A stretch of DNA of 64,000 bases, from NCBI GenBank assembly GCA_020073485.1, contig JAIQFB010000002.1, positions 1 to 64,000 of the forward strand. The letters run 5' to 3'. Origin of the DNA: Terriglobia bacterium (lineage in GTDB: Bacteria; Acidobacteriota; Terriglobia; Acidiferrales; UBA7541). Shown in pieces: positions 61,320 to 64,000 of the stretch. The notes below the pieces were generated by a model. It made no database searches. It was given only the letters and a program-made list of their open reading frames with translations, and was not told the DNA's origin. Each line of letters starts with the position of its first letter. The first letter of the stretch is position 1. A program made the translations under genes and the position numbers.

Positions 61320-62443
61320 AAGATCTCCAGTTCGGCCTGCAGCGCCCCGGAGGCCTTGATGGCCTGGAGAATGGCGACGATATCTCTGGCCGTCGCGCCG
61401 ATGGATTGCAGCCCCTGAATCAGCTGGTCCACGGTCGCGCCCTCTTCCAGATGAATGGCTTGCGCCGGGCCTTCCTGCGCCTTCACCGTGGTTTCCGGCA
61501 CAACCGCGGTTTGGCCCTGTCCCAGCGGCTGCGGTTGCGAAACCTCCAGGCGCGTGGTCACCTCGATGGCGAGGTTGCCGTGAAGAATCGAACACGGCCC
61601 CAGCGAAACGTCCGCTCCCATCACCACGGTTCCGGTTCGTTCGTTCACAATCACTTTTGCGGGCGTCGAGAACTGGACATTGAGTTCCTCGATGCGCGCC
61701 AGCAGACGCAGCACCGCATCAGGCCCCTTATCGATCCCCGTAATTTCCACGCGCCGGCTGTCGATCGCCTGCGCCACTGACTTCCCGAGTTCCTTGTTTA
61801 CGACCGCAGCGACATCGCGCGCGGTGGCGTAATCCGGATTGCGCAGCAGCAGGGATACGGACGTGAAGTCGCGCAGGTTGACTGCCGTATCGCGCTCCAC
61901 CAGGGCTCCTCCGGCAATGCGGCCGACGGTGGGATGGTTCAGCAACTTGGCGTTGCCGCGCCCTCCGGCACTGTATCCCCCAAGCACGAGTCCGCCCTGC
62001 GCGACGGCGTACACTTGCCCGTCCGGACCGAACAGCGAAGTGAGCAGGAGCGTGCCGCCTTCCAGGCTCTTGGCATCGCCGATGGATGAGATCGTGGCGT
62101 CGATGCGCATGCCTGGCTGCGAGAAGGGCGGCAAGGTCGCGGTGACAAAGACCGCCGCAATGTTGTGAACCAGCATGGTCGCTGGAGCGGCCACGGTCAC
62201 GCCCATTTTTTGCAGCATGCTGGCGAGGGTTTGCGTGGAGAAAATGGTCTGCTGGCGGTCCCCGGTCCCGTTCAGTCCGGCGACCAGCCCGTATCCCATC
62301 AGCATGTTGTCGCGGACGCCCTCGACGGTGGTCACATCCTTCAGGCGCGCCGTGTGAATTTTTGCGTCCTCGGCGCACACGCCCGGCGTTAGTGCCGCCA
62401 GAACAAGCAATGCGCCCGATAACACATTTTGCCGCACTCGCAT
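61316..62443 (-). CDS. flgI: flagellar P-ring protein FlgI
   Basis: 375 residues. A signal peptide (VLSGALLVLAALTPGVCA) then the conserved FlgI sequence: ARLKDVTTVEGVRDNMLMGYGLVAGLNGTGD in consecutive blocks, SMLQKMGV, NIAAVFVTATLPPF, IDATISSIGDAKSLEGGTLL and the C-terminal VVPETTVKAQEG. It forms the ring in the peptidoglycan layer around the rod. The ATG at 62441-62443 is used because the signal peptide starts there. Confidence 0.95.
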   Translation of the reverse strand: MRVRQNVLSGALLVLAALTPGVCAEDAKIHTARLKDVTTVEGVRDNMLMGYGLVAGLNGTGDRQQTIFSTQTLASMLQKMGVTVAAPATMLVHNIAAVFVTATLPPFSQPGMRIDATISSIGDAKSLEGGTLLLTSLFGPDGQVYAVAQGGLVLGGYSAGGRGNAKLLNHPTVGRIAGGALVERDTAVNLRDFTSVSLLLRNPDYATARDVAAVVNKELGKSVAQAIDSRRVEITGIDKGPDAVLRLLARIEELNVQFSTPAKVIVNERTGTVVMGADVSLGPCSILHGNLAIEVTTRLEVSQPQPLGQGQTAVVPETTVKAQEGPAQAIHLEEGATVDQLIQGLQSIGATARDIVAILQAIKASGALQAELEIL

Positions 62444-62455
62444 GAGTTCACTCTC

Positions 62456-62590
62456 GAATCTAAAAATCAAATTTGAGATTTGAATTCTCAAATGCCTGAT
62501 TCAAATCTCAATTGCAAATTCATAATTCAATTTTTCTAATTTCGGATTTCACAATTCATATTTCAAATTGCAAATCGAAAATCAGCCGCA
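62456..62590. repeat. AT-rich low-complexity spacer between flgH and flgI
   Basis: About 135 bp that are roughly 70 percent A+T in a GC-rich neighbourhood, built from degenerate copies of a motif like AAATTTGA / TCAAAT on both strands. It contains local palindromes such as TTGAGATTTGAATTCTCAA. It interrupts an operon whose other junctions overlap or are 14 bp. No coding frame or promoter pair is evident. Confidence 0.65.
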
Positions 62591-62617
62591 ACCCAAAGCG
62601 AAAATCAGATCCGCCAT

Positions 62618-63361
62618 TTAGAAATTCAAGACCTTCAGCATGGTTCGCACCAGTACATTGGGCCGCCGAGTCGCGTCCGCGACCAGGCCTTTGCCGTGAA
62701 TTTCCGCTTCCAGGTTGGCGATGTGGGTGGAGAGCACCGATCCGTCCGAGGCGACGTCGCCGGGGCGCACCAGGCCCCGCAGAATGATCGTCTGGCGGTC
62801 GTTGCCCACGGTGATGTCCCGCACCGCTTCCACCACCAACACGCCGTTGGGCAGCGCTTCCACCACCTGTCCGGTAAGGCTCAACGACAACGTGGAGGCC
62901 AGAGCCGATTGCCCTTTGCCGTTCAGGGCCTCGGCCGAAGTCGGTGAAAATAGATTTTGCCAAAGGCTGGTGGACGGAATCTTTCCCATGAAACTGCTCA
63001 GGCTCGAGGAGGCGCTGTAGGCCCGCTGCGACTGCGCCGTGCCGTTTGCGGTGGCCGAGAAATTGTCCACCACACGGATGATCAGCAGATCCCCGGTCCG
63101 CCGCGCTTTATAGTCGCTGGCCGTATTCGACATTCTGGCCTGCGGCGACCAAAGGCTTCCGGTGGTGCGCCCTTCCTCCGCGGCAATCTCATGGTTGCGT
63201 TTCAAGTAGTCGTCCAGCGAACTCTGCGCCTCGCTGGGCCTGGCCTTTTTTTTCGCGTCGTTCCCCTGCGCGAAAATCCTCCCGGGCGCGAGCAGCGTCG
63301 GGATCATTCCGGCCAGCGCGCAGGCTGCCAGGATTTGCGGTATTTTCCACGCAGTTCTCAC
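62618..63361 (-). CDS. flgH: flagellar L-ring protein FlgH
   Basis: 247 residues. A signal peptide (ILAACALAGMIPTLLAPG) without an obvious lipobox cysteine, then GSLWSPQARMSNTASDYKARRTGDLLIIRVVD in consecutive blocks, VEALPNGVLVVEAVRDITVGND and LRGLVRPGDVASDGSVLSTHIANLEAE, also in blocks, typical of FlgH. It forms the outer-membrane ring. The GTG at 63359-63361 follows GGAGAG; the longer frame overlaps flgA. The lack of a lipobox is unusual compared with enteric FlgH. Confidence 0.92.
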   Translation of the reverse strand: MRTAWKIPQILAACALAGMIPTLLAPGRIFAQGNDAKKKARPSEAQSSLDDYLKRNHEIAAEEGRTTGSLWSPQARMSNTASDYKARRTGDLLIIRVVDNFSATANGTAQSQRAYSASSSLSSFMGKIPSTSLWQNLFSPTSAEALNGKGQSALASTLSLSLTGQVVEALPNGVLVVEAVRDITVGNDRQTIILRGLVRPGDVASDGSVLSTHIANLEAEIHGKGLVADATRRPNVLVRTMLKVLNF

Positions 63362-63375
63362 AAGTCCGCTCTCCC

Positions 63376-64000
63376 TCAAAACTTCAAATCCAGGTGCGCG
63401 CGCCCGTCCACCTGCGCGACAAATATTTTCCCCGTCTGCATCATGCGGACATGAATGCGCTGCCACAGCACTCCCCGCTCCAGCGGCATGACGTCCGCAA
63501 TCACGCGCAGGACATCGGAATGCAGAATCAGCGTGGCCTCCTGCCCGGCCGATACCAGGATTTCCTGCTGCGCCTGCCTGCCAAGCGCCGGAACGAGTGC
63601 CGCAACATTTCTGCTCCCATCCGTCACCGCCGCCGGGCGAGCCGCGCGGACCGGCAGAGCCTGATCCAGCTTCGCCGTCACAACAAATGGCAGCACTTTG
63701 GGATCCTTCGAAGGCCACAGAAGAAATCTGGCGCGCCGGAGACCCGCGTCCGAATCCGCGCGCAGGACTTGAAGTCCCGCGTCGCCGGGCGCCACGAGGA
63801 CTTGCGCCTGCAGCAGAATGTCTTCCGGCCGCAGCATTGTCCGCTGGCCGGCCCCGTTGCTGTCGAGCGATTCGCGGATCGCGTCAAATACTTCCAGCAA
63901 GCTGATTGCACGAACCACGCGAGATATTCCCCCGATCCCCGCCGCGCTGGTTGCAATCAGAAAGACACTCGCGCCGCCAGCGCGAACCTCCCGCGACAAC
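63376..64000 (-). CDS. flgA: flagellar basal body P-ring formation protein FlgA, possibly partial
   Basis: About 207 residues in the window. The C-terminal SAF-like domain is recognisable (QEILVSAGQEATLILHSDVLRVIAD in blocks, GVLWQRIHVRM and GKIFVAQVDG), as in FlgA, the periplasmic chaperone for P-ring assembly. The N-terminus shows a weak hydrophobic stretch (ASVFLIATSAAG) and may be a signal peptide. The start could be the TTG at 63997-63999 or lie beyond the window edge. Followed by flgH 14 bp downstream. Confidence 0.8.
   Translation of the reverse strand, partial: LSREVRAGGASVFLIATSAAGIGGISRVVRAISLLEVFDAIRESLDSNGAGQRTMLRPEDILLQAQVLVAPGDAGLQVLRADSDAGLRRARFLLWPSKDPKVLPFVVTAKLDQALPVRAARPAAVTDGSRNVAALVPALGRQAQQEILVSAGQEATLILHSDVLRVIADVMPLERGVLWQRIHVRMMQTGKIFVAQVDGRAHLDLKF

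Overview
The window looks like a chromosomal segment of a free-living, flagellated, Gram-negative bacterium with high GC content. The best guess is Acidobacteriota. The basis is indirect: lipid II flippase plus P-ring and L-ring flagellar genes (a diderm), very large Ig/IPT-repeat and FG-GAP surface proteins, a palindromic intergenic repeat family, and a Kdp system with a divided KdpD. No rRNA or tRNA gene was found, so placement rests on gene style only.

Left part (1-9.3 kb): the start of a ClpA/ClpB-like AAA+ ATPase runs off the left edge behind a small unknown gene with its own promoter and operator-like inverted repeat. Then come an alkyltransferase-like DNA-damage protein, a two-gene ABC-2 exporter, ilvE, an aquaporin, a LON-domain protein, and a chelatase-like AAA/VWA pair. 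Two short genes (59 and 54 codons) lie here.

Middle (9.6-31.7 kb): a 1,870-residue putative lipoprotein has tandem 78-residue repeats. It is followed by an 860-residue protein ending in a class III cyclase-like domain. Next is a minus-strand housekeeping run (read tkt, pgi, PP2C/HAMP phosphatase, nnr, tsaE, cupin). An FG-GAP/IPT surface protein and a secreted esterase follow.

Potassium region (32-40.6 kb): a small membrane protein gene and a 28-codon micro-ORF precede kdpF-kdpA-kdpB-kdpC. Regulation is by a kdpE/histidine-kinase operon and a separate, divergently transcribed gene for the KdpD N-terminal sensor plus USP domain. KdpD is thus split into two proteins from opposite strands.

40.6-48.4 kb: a MacA/MacB-like export operon (adaptor, ATPase, two FtsX-type permeases), a probable SRPBCC gene remnant, a YqjM-type ene-reductase and murJ.

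Motility region (48.5-64 kb): an H-box-only histidine kinase fragment, an HDOD protein, cheR, the flbD-motA-motB operon, fliC, fliD-fliS-(fliT-like), flgM-orf-flgN-flgK-flgL and flgA-flgH-flgI-flgJ. Four sigma-28-type promoters with the same 15-bp spacing can be read directly, in front of fliC, flgM, flbD and (weaker) cheR. This gives a self-consistent late-flagellar regulon, with the anti-sigma factor FlgM inside it.

A family of palindromic intergenic elements (core GGCTTCAGCC or GGCTGAAGCC in facing arms) occurs at five places. Three are between convergent genes, and two elements supply the TAG stop codon of the adjacent gene (nnr and tkt).
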